Below are positions 44,051-53,564 of a DNA stretch of 64,000 nucleotides, in pieces. Each line of letters begins with the position of its first letter. The first letter of the stretch is position 1. This DNA is from an uncultured Pirellula sp. (GTDB taxonomy: Bacteria > Planctomycetota > Planctomycetia > Pirellulales > Pirellulaceae). The translations under genes were made by a program, and so were the position numbers. The notes under the pieces are model-generated. The model was not told where the DNA came from and made no database searches. It saw nothing but the letters and a program-made list of their open reading frames with translations. The stretch lies in the NCBI GenBank assembly GCA_903892355.1, contig CAITIE010000153.1, positions 124,001 through 188,000 of the forward strand, written 5' to 3'.

Positions 44051-44144
44051 TAGAATGTTCGAACTCGCACTATCGCCTGAAGCGACCGACTTTGCACTAG
44101 AAGTCAACGCGCAGGCATGCGTTTAGGAAATCGTGAGTTGACGA

Positions 44145-44759
44145 ATGCCTATGGCTGACAGCAATCGAAAACCGTTTCGCGAATTTCCTCTTTCGCTCCG
44201 AATCGCACAGCGCAGCTTTCTATTTGCCATTTTGATTCCTATCGTTTTGAGGTTCATGTTCCGCGCCAAGGTCGGTGGGATACCCATGGCCGTGATGGCT
44301 GCTTCTGGTCTTTGCGTGCTGACCGGAATCATCGCTACCTACTTTGTGCTGATCCGATATCCCTATATCGGCATGATCGATCCTGCGGATGGAGATTTGT
44401 ACGCAAAGCATGTCGAGTCCATCTCCGTACCGATATGGAGGATCCTCAGGGTTTTTGGAATTGCAGCGGGTACCTTGGCAATTGCGATCCCGTTTCTCGA
44501 TGGAAACATCAAACCGATTGAGATGGTCTGGCTCATGTACGCGGCTACGCTCTTTTTGTTTATCCTGTTCCTTGCGTTTCGGTACGACCGACTGGAACAC
44601 CCCGCTGTGGCGACCTTTCTGCGCTGCACCTTGGGTCTAGGAGTGATCCTTTGCCCGATCTTTATTCCCGGTCTGATCATTGGGTCGATGCGAGCGCAGA
44701 GAATCCTAGACGACGCTGAGGCGAAGCTAGAAGCGGAAAAACGGCAATCAAGGGGCTGA
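44145..44759 (+). CDS. Small multi-span membrane protein of unknown function
   Basis: The 204-residue product has four or five hydrophobic spans (about 25-36, 50-69, 100-118, 127-145, 152-180). An RIAQRSFLFAILIPIVLRFMF start and a highly charged C-terminal helix (RAQRILDDAEAKLEAEKRQSRG), probably cytosolic, complete it. I do not recognise the family. It follows tatC by 95 bp in the same direction; a shared transcript is possible. ATG 44151 is an alternative start two codons later. Confidence 0.65.
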   Translation: MPMADSNRKPFREFPLSLRIAQRSFLFAILIPIVLRFMFRAKVGGIPMAVMAASGLCVLTGIIATYFVLIRYPYIGMIDPADGDLYAKHVESISVPIWRILRVFGIAAGTLAIAIPFLDGNIKPIEMVWLMYAATLFLFILFLAFRYDRLEHPAVATFLRCTLGLGVILCPIFIPGLIIGSMRAQRILDDAEAKLEAEKRQSRG

Positions 44760-44771
44760 ACCGAGCGAGGT

Positions 44772-45551
44772 TTAATGCCGTTTCAAGATATAAACGATGT
44801 CTTCGGTCGATTCGTCGATTTCAATCGGTTCGTCCGCGTCGTAGCTGAAATCGTACGCGGTTTCGATCGTCCACTCCGGAACCTTTTTCACCATCGCCGC
44901 AAACTGCTTGTACGTATAGCTCCGGAGCACCAAGCAATCGTCGATCCGCATGGATCCTGTTGGCCGGTAGATATCGAATCGCAGGTTGAAGCGTTCGATA
45001 CGGGTCTTTGGATCTTTATCGCGAGGCCACATGTGCGTGTTGACTTGCAAATGCCCTCGCCGCGCGGTCCAACTCTCCTCGTCGGTCGTCGGCCCCACCA
45101 ACGGTGTCAAATGGAAGCCCAACGCATAGATTCCTCCTGGCCGAATCGCAGCCGCCATCGCTCGAAGGTGAGCCACCGCCATCGCCTCGGTCGTCAAATG
45201 CCGGAAGGAATTGATCGTATTAAATGCAGCATCGAACGGTTTTTTCACCGTAAAGTCGCACATGTTGGCTACGAACGCGGTGGGTTTGTAGCCGTGACGC
45301 TCCAACCGCTTGTTGCAAAAATCGACCGCCTTGTCATTGAGATCGAGCCCCTCGCAGTGATAACCTGCTTTGAGCATGCGATACAGCAATCGCCCCGTAC
45401 CACACGCAGGCTCAAGCAGTCGCTTTGTCTTTCCACGGACATGCGTCTTAAAAACTTTCTCCAGGAACCGAAACTCAGCAACCCAATCGCTGCCGAAAAT
45501 AAGATCGTAATAGGTCGGATGATCGTAGATGCTTTCGGCGACAGTTTGCAT
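44772..45551 (-). CDS. Class I SAM-dependent methyltransferase
   Basis: The 259-residue product shows YDHPTYYDLIFGSDWVAEFRFLEKVF at the N-terminus, motif I LLEPACGTGRLLYRMLKAG, acidic EGLDLNDKAVDFC after strand two, and FDAAFNTINSFRHL with AMAAAIRPGGIYALGFHL. The beta-rich C-terminal insert (GHLQVNTHMWPRDKDPKTRIERFNLRFDIYRPTG) resembles small-molecule methyltransferases of the glycine/sarcosine type, without proof. It converges with the membrane-protein gene, 12 bp away. Confidence 0.87.
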   Translation of the reverse strand: MQTVAESIYDHPTYYDLIFGSDWVAEFRFLEKVFKTHVRGKTKRLLEPACGTGRLLYRMLKAGYHCEGLDLNDKAVDFCNKRLERHGYKPTAFVANMCDFTVKKPFDAAFNTINSFRHLTTEAMAVAHLRAMAAAIRPGGIYALGFHLTPLVGPTTDEESWTARRGHLQVNTHMWPRDKDPKTRIERFNLRFDIYRPTGSMRIDDCLVLRSYTYKQFAAMVKKVPEWTIETAYDFSYDADEPIEIDESTEDIVYILKRH

Positions 45552-45922
45552 AACAAATTCCTCGAGGCTCGCCGCGGTTCAGCGGGCGAGCGGTACGGCT
45601 CATGAAGTATTGGATTCGCAGTGTTGAGATTCGCAGGTATCTGCTGACAGCAGCGCATTCCCATCGAATTTCCCAATCGATTCGGATTCGAAGGAGAACC
45701 ACGATTTTAACGCTTCACCGATAGAATGCTACATGACTAGAAAGCTGCTTGGCCGACTCCTCCATGCAGTGCAATTCCCAGCCACCGCGTTCCCTTGCTA
45801 TACTCGTGGTCCGTTACGTCGATCGTTACGTCGATCGTTACGTCGATCTAGACACGTGAGGATTACGACGCGTCAGCGGCACGTTCGGGTCTGTTTATCC
45901 GCAATAACCCAACAGGAAAACG
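45552..45922. other. Divergent gap upstream of the transglutaminase gene
   Basis: About 370 bp. It has an extended -10 type sequence TGCTATACT at 45796-45804 with no good -35, followed by the 12-bp array listed next. No gene is seen. Confidence 0.45.
45812..45847 (+). repeat. 12-bp tandem repeat, three copies
   Basis: CGTTACGTCGAT is repeated three times without change, between the possible promoter at 45796 and the gene start at 45923, so it would be transcribed as leader RNA. Confidence 0.95.
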
Positions 45923-46843
45923 ATGAACGATTCCGTACGTCGCTACCGAGTCACCCACAGCACTCATTACGAGTATTCGTCGGAAAGTTCGTTGTGCCAT
46001 AATCAACTTCACTTGACCCCGCGAGAACTCCTCAACCAACGGGTCAGCCACTGCGTGATCGAGATCCAGCCCAAGCCCGCTTGTCGTTTCCATTGGCAAG
46101 ATACCTTTGGGAATCACGTCGAGTTCTTCAGCATCGAGGAAATCCATCCGAATCTGGCGGTGACCTCACGATGCTTGGTCGAACGGTTCGATGCCGCCAT
46201 CCCCGACCGAGCGAATCTTCGCTGGAGCGAACTGCTCCTTGCGATCGCGAACTCGCAACATCCTGCATGGGTTGCTGCGCGCGAGTTTCTTTACGACTCG
46301 AGATACTGCCACGCCAACCACGAGTTCGCCGAGTATGCATCCCAAGTCATCGAAGGCGATTGCGACGTGCTGGATTGCTTGAGAATGCTCAATACCAAAA
46401 TCCATCATGAGTTCCTCTACGTGCCATCATCAACCCAAGTAACCACGCGACCCATCGAGGTGCTCAAACGAAAAAAAGGGGTCTGCCAAGACTTCGCGCA
46501 CGTGTTCATCTGCTGCATGCGATCTCTGGGTGTCCCCGCCCGATATGTCAGTGGATACCTATTGACATCGCCCCCCAAAGGACAACCGAGACTCATCGGT
46601 GCCGACGCATCCCACGCTTGGGTCAGCGTCTTTGCCGGCGACTTGGGTTGGATCGATTTCGATCCCACGAACAACAGCATTCCAGGATTGGAACATATCA
46701 CCGTCGCCTGGGGACGAGACTACTCCGATGTGGCCCCCATCCAGGGCGTTTTCGTCGGAGGTGGTTTCACCACCCTTCATGTCGCGGTCGATGTGACACC
46801 CGACGATCTTAAAATGCCAGCATTAGAAAGTCCACCGGACTGA
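45923..46843 (+). CDS. Transglutaminase-like cysteine protease family protein
   Basis: The 306-residue product has the bacterial transglutaminase layout: an N-terminal beta domain (YRVTHSTHYEYSSESSLCHNQLHLTPRE) and the papain-like core with Cys188 in KGVCQDFAHVFICCMRSLGVPARYVSGY, His231 in ADASHAWVSVF and Asp247 in DFDPTN. These are all in the expected order and spacing. No signal peptide is seen, so it is probably cytosolic. Members are proteases, amidases or cross-linkers; some sit next to ATP-grasp/alpha-E genes in peptide synthesis clusters, which are not found here. It starts behind a CAGGAA-type ribosome site and is followed 71 bp later by the thioredoxin-protease fusion. Confidence 0.9.
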   Translation: MNDSVRRYRVTHSTHYEYSSESSLCHNQLHLTPRELLNQRVSHCVIEIQPKPACRFHWQDTFGNHVEFFSIEEIHPNLAVTSRCLVERFDAAIPDRANLRWSELLLAIANSQHPAWVAAREFLYDSRYCHANHEFAEYASQVIEGDCDVLDCLRMLNTKIHHEFLYVPSSTQVTTRPIEVLKRKKGVCQDFAHVFICCMRSLGVPARYVSGYLLTSPPKGQPRLIGADASHAWVSVFAGDLGWIDFDPTNNSIPGLEHITVAWGRDYSDVAPIQGVFVGGGFTTLHVAVDVTPDDLKMPALESPPD

Positions 46844-46914
46844 TCTTGTCTTGAGACGACGATCCTACGAAACTCCGACCTCTCGCCAGGAACGGATCAA
46901 GGAGGATCCAGAGT

Positions 46915-48384
46915 ATGTGGAAGTTGAATCTCACTGTCGTCACCTTTGCGGTTTTCGTCGCGCAGTTCACAGACGATGTTCGCGGAGGGTTGGTGGGTGA
47001 TTGCATCGCCATCGAATTTGTATCCGCAGGTTGCAACCAATGCCGCGCCATGGACACGGCCACGCAACAAGCGTTGGCGGAGGGCTGGGTCGTTCGACGG
47101 GTGAATGTTCAGCAAGAACCTCATTTAACGCAGCGGTGGCGGATTCATACCACACCAACCACCCTGTTGATTCGAGGCACCCGCGAGATCGACAGGATTC
47201 TAGGTCCCGTCGACTATATGGAACTATCGCGCAGGATGGTGGCTGCTTCGAGCCCCGACAAGCTAAAAAGTAGCCCCGATACTGCGGCGCTAGCTTCCAA
47301 CAACCGCTCCATCCCCACCACAGTTTCTGAGGTAGCACTGGCATCCCACAACGCGACCGCACCACGAACCAACAAACCATCCGAGCCCCCCAAATTCGCT
47401 CGAAACCAAGCCATTGAGCCGATCCATCCACCATCCATCGCCCCGCAACCAGCCACCAGCTCTGGGAACGATCCTTTTCAAGACCCCAGTCCTGTCCAAA
47501 AAGCACAGCATCTCGCCCCCGTGCGCCCAAATAACACCTCCACAATCGATAATCCCACGAGCGCGAGCGTTACCGGCACGAGCGGCATCGCTAATGCTGC
47601 CTCCGCCACCGTTCGGATCCGTGTCGATGATCCCCGATTCGAGTCGGTCGGTACTGGTACTATCATTGATAGCTATCAAGGAGAAGCGCTGGTTCTGACT
47701 TGCGGGCACCTGTTTCGAGATCTTCCGCCCAATGCGCGCATCACCGTCGAAATGTTTCCTGGTCCGAATGAAAGGGTCCCTGAAAGGGAAGAGAAATTCG
47801 AAGCCCAAGTCATCGATTTCCAAGCATCAGAACTCGACATCGGCTTGCTCTCGTTCCATCCCGGCCGCGAAGTGGCTCGCGTACCATTGATAGCGCAGCG
47901 AGAAAATCTTCGCGAAGGAGAGTTGGTTTTCAGCATCGGTTGCGACAACGGCCAGTCTCCCTCCCGACGCGACTCCAGAATCACCAAACTCAACCGCTAC
48001 ATGGGCGCCCCCAACGTCGAAGTTGCCGGCGCACCAGTTCAAGGCCGAAGTGGCGGGGGGCTGTTCAATGCCAAAGGCGAACTGATCGGGATATGCTACG
48101 CGGCGGATAACGAACTCGATGAAGGTTTGTACAGCGCGCCAACAGTCGTTTACCACCAACTCTCCAAACTCGGACTGCAACGGCTCTACTCCGGCTCAAC
48201 GCTTGAGACCATCGCGGCTGTCCCAACGGCTGCCCCAAAAGCGAGCGAGGTTGTTCCCGCCTCGAACAACATGACTGTCATCGTGCGCGACGCCCAAGGC
48301 CGAGAGCAACAAATCCAGATCCCATCGCCAAGCCCAAGATTGCTGCAGGCTTTGGCGGAAGAACGTTCCTCGCTAGTCCGCTGA
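46915..48384 (+). CDS. Thioredoxin-like plus trypsin-like serine protease fusion
   Basis: The 489-residue product has a signal-like N-terminus (LNLTVVTFAVFVAQF) and a thioredoxin-like domain with the CxxC pair C40-NQ-C43 (IEFVSAGCNQCRAM) and cis-Pro region TTPTTLLIR. A Ser/Pro/Asn-rich linker of about 130 residues (106-235) follows. The end is a trypsin-like protease with complete triad: His265 (LTCGHLF), Asp308 (SELDIGLL) and Ser379 (GRSGGGLF). The ATG at 46915 follows GGAGG by eight bases. This would be a secreted enzyme combining disulphide chemistry with proteolysis, or using the thioredoxin fold for targeting. The C-terminal 80 residues are low complexity. Confidence 0.85.
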   Translation: MWKLNLTVVTFAVFVAQFTDDVRGGLVGDCIAIEFVSAGCNQCRAMDTATQQALAEGWVVRRVNVQQEPHLTQRWRIHTTPTTLLIRGTREIDRILGPVDYMELSRRMVAASSPDKLKSSPDTAALASNNRSIPTTVSEVALASHNATAPRTNKPSEPPKFARNQAIEPIHPPSIAPQPATSSGNDPFQDPSPVQKAQHLAPVRPNNTSTIDNPTSASVTGTSGIANAASATVRIRVDDPRFESVGTGTIIDSYQGEALVLTCGHLFRDLPPNARITVEMFPGPNERVPEREEKFEAQVIDFQASELDIGLLSFHPGREVARVPLIAQRENLREGELVFSIGCDNGQSPSRRDSRITKLNRYMGAPNVEVAGAPVQGRSGGGLFNAKGELIGICYAADNELDEGLYSAPTVVYHQLSKLGLQRLYSGSTLETIAAVPTAAPKASEVVPASNNMTVIVRDAQGREQQIQIPSPSPRLLQALAEERSSLVR

Positions 48385-48476
48385 TCCTACTTGCGATCCG
48401 ACTCGCTCGTGCTGCAATCCAGTCCAAAGATCCACCGCACAGTTCCCACCTCGAACCCCTCCTTTCCCTTCGAATA

Positions 48477-49499
48477 ATGCCAGTAATTTCCGAAGTTTCC
48501 ACCAGGAAAAAGACTCGCGTTTGGCTTCAAACACCCCCACCGGTCCAAACTCTCAGCGCGATGCTACTCACTTCGATGCTAATCACTTCGATGCTGGTGT
48601 GCTTGCCCGGTTGTGGCACGACTAAATCGGTCACCGCCACCGAGCAATTGCTGATGTCGGATGCGGTGGATACCACCATTTCGAAAATCGATTTCCGACC
48701 GCTGGCCGGGTACAAAGTCTTCTTAGATACCACCTATGTCGTATCGGCTGGAAAAGCGATTCCTGGAGTTCCGGTACCATTCAATTTGGTAAACTCCGAC
48801 TACGTCATCAGCGGATTGCGCCAACAACTTACCGCCGCCGGTTGCATGCTCGTCGACACCAAAGACAACGCCGAGATCATTTGCGAAGCACGCTGCGGGG
48901 CGCTCGGAACCGATGGGAACAACGTTACCTACGGCCTACCAGCAAGCAATCTGCTCAGCAGCGCCTCATCGATGATCGCAAGCGCCCCTCCCATCCCGAC
49001 CATTCCGGAAATATCCATCGCGAAACGTGAGATGAAAAGCGCTGCCGCAAAGATCGCCGTCTTCGCCTATGATCGCGAAACGCGAGAACCATTATGGCAA
49101 TCAGGGGTCGCCCAAGCCGGTAGCAATGCTCGCGACACATGGTTCCTCGGTATGGGCCCACTGCAGTACGGCACCATCTACAACGGAACTCGGTTTGCTG
49201 GCAAACGTGTAGGTCGACGAAAATTGGTGAATGATGAATTGCCAGCAGCAAAACTCGCCAACGGCATCGATCATCGCGGGCAGCATGTCTTTGCAAGCCA
49301 ATTGTTTGCCCCAAAGGCTCCTCCCGACGTGGAGGAATCTGCCGAATCCCATCTCGCGGAATCCGATGCCGCAAAAACAAATGCCGTCAACGCGGACAGC
49401 AGCTCGATCAAGCAACCCAAGGACGAAGCCGCATCGATCAAACGCGATGATTCGAAACCGGTTCGTGCAACGCTCTCAAGCGACAAAAAGCCGAATTGA
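48477..49499 (+). CDS. Lipoprotein of unknown function (DUF6655-like)
   Basis: The 340-residue product has a lipoprotein signal whose lipobox is CLPGC; the membrane stretch is built of a LLTSMLITSML duplication. The mature part begins GTTKSVTATEQLLMSDAVDTTISKIDFRPLAGYKVFLDTTY and includes DYVISGLRQQLTAAGCMLVD, EIICEARCGALGTDG and KIAVFAYDRETREPLWQSG. This resembles a planctomycete lipoprotein family that I recall as DUF6655; the name is from memory and needs checking. The last 60 residues are Ser/Lys/Asp-rich. It is followed by another lipoprotein gene, suggesting an envelope gene cluster. Confidence 0.72.
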   Translation: MPVISEVSTRKKTRVWLQTPPPVQTLSAMLLTSMLITSMLVCLPGCGTTKSVTATEQLLMSDAVDTTISKIDFRPLAGYKVFLDTTYVVSAGKAIPGVPVPFNLVNSDYVISGLRQQLTAAGCMLVDTKDNAEIICEARCGALGTDGNNVTYGLPASNLLSSASSMIASAPPIPTIPEISIAKREMKSAAAKIAVFAYDRETREPLWQSGVAQAGSNARDTWFLGMGPLQYGTIYNGTRFAGKRVGRRKLVNDELPAAKLANGIDHRGQHVFASQLFAPKAPPDVEESAESHLAESDAAKTNAVNADSSSIKQPKDEAASIKRDDSKPVRATLSSDKKPN

Positions 49500-49746
49500 T
49501 CGCTAATCGATAGGTTTCGTCACCGCGCACGATTTCTACAGGCTCCTAGCGTCTCTTCACAATCCCTACAATCGTTCCAGATTGACTCAATCTCTCGGGG
49601 CCTGGATGCCGATGAAACGATGTGTGCTCAGGGGGGAAGACTGGTTGCACAAATGCCATCATTAGGCGGCGTGTCGTTAAATTTTGTCGACAACGCTGAC
49701 TTGATGGTGTTCGGTCGCAAAACGCATTCGCCACGGCTTCCCTCCT

Positions 49747-51429
49747 ATGTTATTCGCAGATCACGTATCCGCCGACCAACAACTCACCGTACCATCGTTT
49801 GCGGATGGAGTGTCTCATGGTTGCCGAAGCGATGCGCAGTCACGCCGCGCCGGCAGGTCGCCTTATTGGTGCTTAACGCTGGTGCTCGCCGTTCTGACGG
49901 TATCTCATAGCGGTTGCATGCTCGTACCCGACATCAAGAGCAAACCGCAGTATCACAATCCGTTCCCGCAACTCAGTCGGGTTGCGATCCTTCCGTTTCG
50001 CAATCAAAGCCAAGAACCAACCTTGAGCGGCTCCCGCGTATCGTTAGCTTACTACGATGAATTGCAGTCAATCCCTGGCTTTGAAGTCCTTCCGACGGGA
50101 TTGGTCGAAACACAGTGGACCGCCTTCGAAACCAATGTGTTGCGGCGTCCTGCTACAACCGCTGAGGATTTCCAACGGTTTGCTCGGTACCTTGGAGTCG
50201 ATGCCGTCCTTCAAGGAGCGATCACCGACTACGATGCGTATTACCCACCTAGGATGACGCTCAAGGTCAATTGGTATGCTGCCAATCCAGGGTTCCATCC
50301 CATCCCAGCCGGCTACGGATTGCCTTGGGGAACCAAACACGAGAAAAAGATCCCGCAATGGATTCGCCTCGAAGCGGAGCGTGCACTCGCTCGCGAGCAG
50401 TTGAAAACACAAGCGCCTGAGGATTCCGCGGGGGTTCTGGAAGCAGAGGAAGAAGAGACAGAAGACGCCCCCGCTGCAGTCGTCGCTCCGCAACCGGTAC
50501 TGCCAAACGATCCGTTCCTCAACTCCAACGGCAGCACCAACGGCAGCGACCGCGATCCCAATTCGCCGAGCAATTCCCCAAACCCCAATACCCCAAATCC
50601 ATCCGATAACGATTCAGGCAATTCGAATCCAGGAACTCTGGTTCCACCTGTCGGGTCGGGGGTCGCGGAGGATCCGAACGTCACTACCGTTTCCGCCACC
50701 ATCCCCCGTAAGGCAACGGAAACCTCAACTCGTAGCCCAGCCCTTCCGGTTGGTTCTGCAAAGAACGCACCGACCCACAAGAACGAACCGACCCATTGGA
50801 CCAAATCAGGGACCCAATTCGGGCCTGTGCGACTCAAGCCGATCCAGCAAACATTGCGGCCGCTGAGCGCATCCGAGATGCAGAACGGCCAAGCTACCTC
50901 CGGTGGTATTCCCGAGGTTGTCACCTCCCCCGATGTTGTTACCCCCGAGTACTACAACGAACAGGAAAAACTACCCACCCCAGTTCCATCCCAACGATCG
51001 CTCTTGTTTCCATCCAATATCCCTGAAGCGACTCTCCCATTGGAAACCGAAGCGTTACAAGCTTCCCAGGCGGATGCTAAGCCTTTGTTGAATGATAGCG
51101 AGCTACCCGACGACTGGCCCGATCCGAAGGGCTTTATCCCAGCAAAACCCAAGCGAAATAAGCCAGAAATGATAGCTCAATACGAGCCGATCATTTCACA
51201 TATGAAGGCCTATAACGGCAGTAACGAAGATTTCACAGAATCACTTGGGGAGTACTTTTACTTTCGTGACGACGCGCGGTTTGGAGGCTGGCAAGCGTAT
51301 CTCCAACGCAGCGAAGACTTTATACGATTCTGCTGCCACTTGCATGTAAGAGAAACGCTCGCTGCACGCGGAGGAGAGCTAGAAAGTCGAATGATCCTTC
51401 GATGGCCAATCGGTCGATACCAACGCTAG
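49747..51429 (+). CDS. Lipoprotein with a CsgG/GNA1162-like domain and a long low-complexity insert
   Basis: The 560-residue product has a lipoprotein signal ending SHSGC (residues about 40-57). The next 150 residues (FPQLSRVAILPFRNQSQEP, YYDELQSIPGFEVLPTGLVE, FARYLGVDAVLQGAITDYDAYYPPRM) have the strand-helix pattern and the AILPF...N(x)S start of CsgG/FlgT/GNA1162-type lipoproteins. Residues about 215-420 are Asn/Pro/Ser/Thr-rich and probably disordered. The C-terminus (SHMKAYNGSNEDFTESLGEYFYFRDDARFGGWQAYLQRSEDFIRF) is a separate small helical domain. The start is uncertain: ATG 49747 gives an unusually long n-region and GTG 49810 is an alternative. Function unknown; an outer-membrane assembly role is a guess. 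Confidence 0.75.
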   Translation: MLFADHVSADQQLTVPSFADGVSHGCRSDAQSRRAGRSPYWCLTLVLAVLTVSHSGCMLVPDIKSKPQYHNPFPQLSRVAILPFRNQSQEPTLSGSRVSLAYYDELQSIPGFEVLPTGLVETQWTAFETNVLRRPATTAEDFQRFARYLGVDAVLQGAITDYDAYYPPRMTLKVNWYAANPGFHPIPAGYGLPWGTKHEKKIPQWIRLEAERALAREQLKTQAPEDSAGVLEAEEEETEDAPAAVVAPQPVLPNDPFLNSNGSTNGSDRDPNSPSNSPNPNTPNPSDNDSGNSNPGTLVPPVGSGVAEDPNVTTVSATIPRKATETSTRSPALPVGSAKNAPTHKNEPTHWTKSGTQFGPVRLKPIQQTLRPLSASEMQNGQATSGGIPEVVTSPDVVTPEYYNEQEKLPTPVPSQRSLLFPSNIPEATLPLETEALQASQADAKPLLNDSELPDDWPDPKGFIPAKPKRNKPEMIAQYEPIISHMKAYNGSNEDFTESLGEYFYFRDDARFGGWQAYLQRSEDFIRFCCHLHVRETLAARGGELESRMILRWPIGRYQR

Positions 51430-51506
51430 TTCCGGAGGGCGCTCTGGACAGAGGTTGCGGTTGAGCACGCCGCAACGACCGAAGGCATTGGTACGGAACG
51501 GATCTC

Positions 51507-51803
51507 ATGGGTGGCGAAGTCAACGTCGTCGCGCTGGTGCGCGGCGAAGAACAATATGTTTTTGTGTTCGACGAGAAGCGTCGCACGGAACTTCTTCGTC
51601 TCCTAGGACGGTATGCCGCCGACCCATCTCTGTCGTTCACCTGGTACGATGCTGCAATTCTTAGCCAAAAGATTCGTGAGATGCTCCCAGCACCCGCCGT
51701 CGAGTCGGTTGGAGGCGGGGCCAGCACCGCACCCATCCATGCTGGCAAATACCATTCGGGATTCCAACATGGAACTCCGGGACCTCGATTCCAGTTCCCT
51801 TAA
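51507..51803 (+). CDS. Small protein of unknown function
   Basis: The 98-residue product begins GGEVNVVALVRGEEQYVFVFDEKRRTELLRLLGRYAADPSLSFTWYDAAILSQKIREM, a compact alpha/beta domain with a helix of charged residues, followed by a Gly/Pro-rich tail. Order and composition look like real protein. It follows the lipoprotein by 77 bp. The function is not known, and no strong ribosome site precedes ATG 51507. Confidence 0.6.
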   Translation: MGGEVNVVALVRGEEQYVFVFDEKRRTELLRLLGRYAADPSLSFTWYDAAILSQKIREMLPAPAVESVGGGASTAPIHAGKYHSGFQHGTPGPRFQFP

Positions 51804-51919
51804 AAAATTGCAGATCCCCCGACTCAGGGAATCCCGCTTGCCAGGGTGCAGCATCGAGCCGCCGATAGCCCGCTCTCTATTGATAGATTGGTAGTTCTGG
51901 CCATCGCGGAACAGGATCC

Positions 51920-51965
51920 GCTCGTAATCGATGGCTCGTACTCGATAGCTCGTACTCGATAGCGG
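51920..51965 (-). repeat. GAGTAC-type element, tandem 15-bp units
   Basis: GCTCGTACTCGATA is repeated with one-base gaps at about 51934 and 51948, and is preceded by CTCGTAATCGAT. In reverse orientation it reads ATCGATTACGAG, as at 17183. Confidence 0.8.
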
Positions 51966-52097
51966 CATCGCGATTGTCCAACATTCCGAACCGGGACGCT
52001 GTAACGCATTTTCCCTCCTCGGTCTTTGATTCACCTTTCATCTCAAAATTCCAACGCCGACAAGTGCGGTGACCAGGACGCAGTGGTACCGTTCACC

Positions 52098-52152
52098 GAA
52101 CCGAGTACGAGTACCGTCCTGTCGGACTGAGTACGAGTACGAAGAGCAGCCA
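52098..52152 (-). repeat. 55-bp dispersed element, copy B
   Basis: This stretch is the reverse complement of 16967-17021 at about 47 of 55 positions, with GTACTC in place of GTGCTC hexamers. The central GTCCGACAGGAC keeps GTCC/GGAC arms. Confidence 0.85.
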
Positions 52153-52254
52153 GAACAGGTCGATGCACCGAAGGACTCGGTCGGCTCGGTGGCTCGTGGT
52201 GACGTTACTTCTCGTCCTCGGGGATCGTTGCCGATTGGTGGATTGGTTGGCCAA

Positions 52255-52983
52255 TCATCTCGTGGTCGTCGTTGCTGGCGCTGTGGAGGCTTGTGAGAGC
52301 CGCACATTCAGCGCACCGATCCGTTGGTACAACTCAGGCTGTTTTGCATTCAGGGCTAAGCTCTGTTGGTAGTTCTGTATCGCTTGCATCAACTCCCCGG
52401 ATGACTCTCGCATTTGACCCTTGTAAGCCCAAGCCCGGTAGTTGTTGGGATCCATGGCGAGCGCTTCGTCGAGGTATTGCTCGGCGAGCTTGTTTTGGTT
52501 GAACTCTTGATTGAGTCGGGCCAACTCAATGCGAGCATCGGCAAGACCAGGGTTTCGTGCCGACCAGTTCTTTAACAATGCGAATCCTTTATCTGACTCT
52601 CCTTTATCAACCAGCAAAACGGCCAATCCGCGATGGCAATCGACATGGTTGGGGGCAAGATCCAGACACTGGTTGTAGATAGCTTCAGCATTATCGATCA
52701 TCTTGGGATCTTTCGCCGCCGAGCCAAGCTTATGATATGTGGATGCTAGGTTGTAATACGTGTCCGGGTTCGCCGCGTCGGTCTGCTTGGCTTGTTCGAA
52801 GTATTGAAGCGCCTCCGCGTATCGGCCTTGTTGGTACATCGCGACCCCCTTGCCGTTGTTGCTTTTGGTCACCATCTGGCAACCACTGCTCGCTGTGATG
52901 ACACATCCAAGAGCTACGATCCACAGTGGATTCTTATTCAGTGGTTGCCGACAGAGTGGGTTGCGGCTGAGATTAAATCGCAT
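52255..52983 (-). CDS. TPR-repeat lipoprotein
   Basis: The 242-residue product from ATG 52983 has a lipoprotein signal (LWIVALGCVITASSGC) and then five or six tetratricopeptide repeats (GVAMYQQGRYAEALQYFEQAKQTDAANPDTYYNLASTYHKLG, and from EQYLDEALAMDPNNYRAWAYKGQMRESSGELMQAIQNYQQSLALN to the end). TPR proteins are protein-protein scaffolds; in the envelope they resemble PilF/BamD-type assembly factors, but no closer match is claimed. Its direction is opposite to both neighbours, so it is a single-gene unit. Confidence 0.87.
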   Translation of the reverse strand: MRFNLSRNPLCRQPLNKNPLWIVALGCVITASSGCQMVTKSNNGKGVAMYQQGRYAEALQYFEQAKQTDAANPDTYYNLASTYHKLGSAAKDPKMIDNAEAIYNQCLDLAPNHVDCHRGLAVLLVDKGESDKGFALLKNWSARNPGLADARIELARLNQEFNQNKLAEQYLDEALAMDPNNYRAWAYKGQMRESSGELMQAIQNYQQSLALNAKQPELYQRIGALNVRLSQASTAPATTTTR

Positions 52984-53564
52984 GGTCGAACCGTTGGATT
53001 GAGTGGCCGGACAAAGGAACTGAAGCCAGATTCCGCTCCAGAGAAACGGGAATCCTCCCGAAGGGGACCGGGGTACCATTTCAAACTGGGCAATCCGCCT
53101 CGGGATGGTAGGATGCATAGCAGTTTTGTCCTTACAAGATCAAGTCCGAGTCGCGGCTTGGGCCGCTGAAAGCGGATGGGGTACAGGCCGGCCGGTCGAG
53201 GCGGTCGATTCGCTTTTGTGAACAGCGTTTGGTGGGCAGCCATCGTCAACCTTTGCGCCACGCGTATGACCGCTTCTTGTGGATGTCGGTTCCCCAATGT
53301 CCCCTCAGTGGGCTGATGCGACCCATCGATCCCTTCCGATTCCTAAAAGCACGTGTTCCTATAAGCTCCTATAAGCATCGTGCAATCATCGCAGGCGACT
53401 CTGCTAGCATTCCTTCCGCGGAAGGTTCGATCGAACCCCGGGATGTTCGAAGAAGCTCAAGCGTGAGTGATGTGATTAGCGAGCGATGTGATTAGCAACA
53501 CGGCACGCAGCAGCGGTGGAAGTGGACTTCCGAAATCGCGAAATCGCAGGGATGAGGTTTGCAA
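52984..53564. repeat. Intergenic gap with two short tandem duplications
   Basis: About 580 bp. TCCTATAAGC is duplicated at 53357-53376 and GAG(T/C)GATGTGATTAGC at 53465-53496. The gap serves divergent genes. No gene or RNA is recognised. Confidence 0.8.

Larger units (their letters stand above)
51804..52254. other. Intergenic region with dispersed repeats
   Basis: About 450 bp without a supported gene. It holds the two repeat elements listed separately, one on each side of position 52000. Confidence 0.55.
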
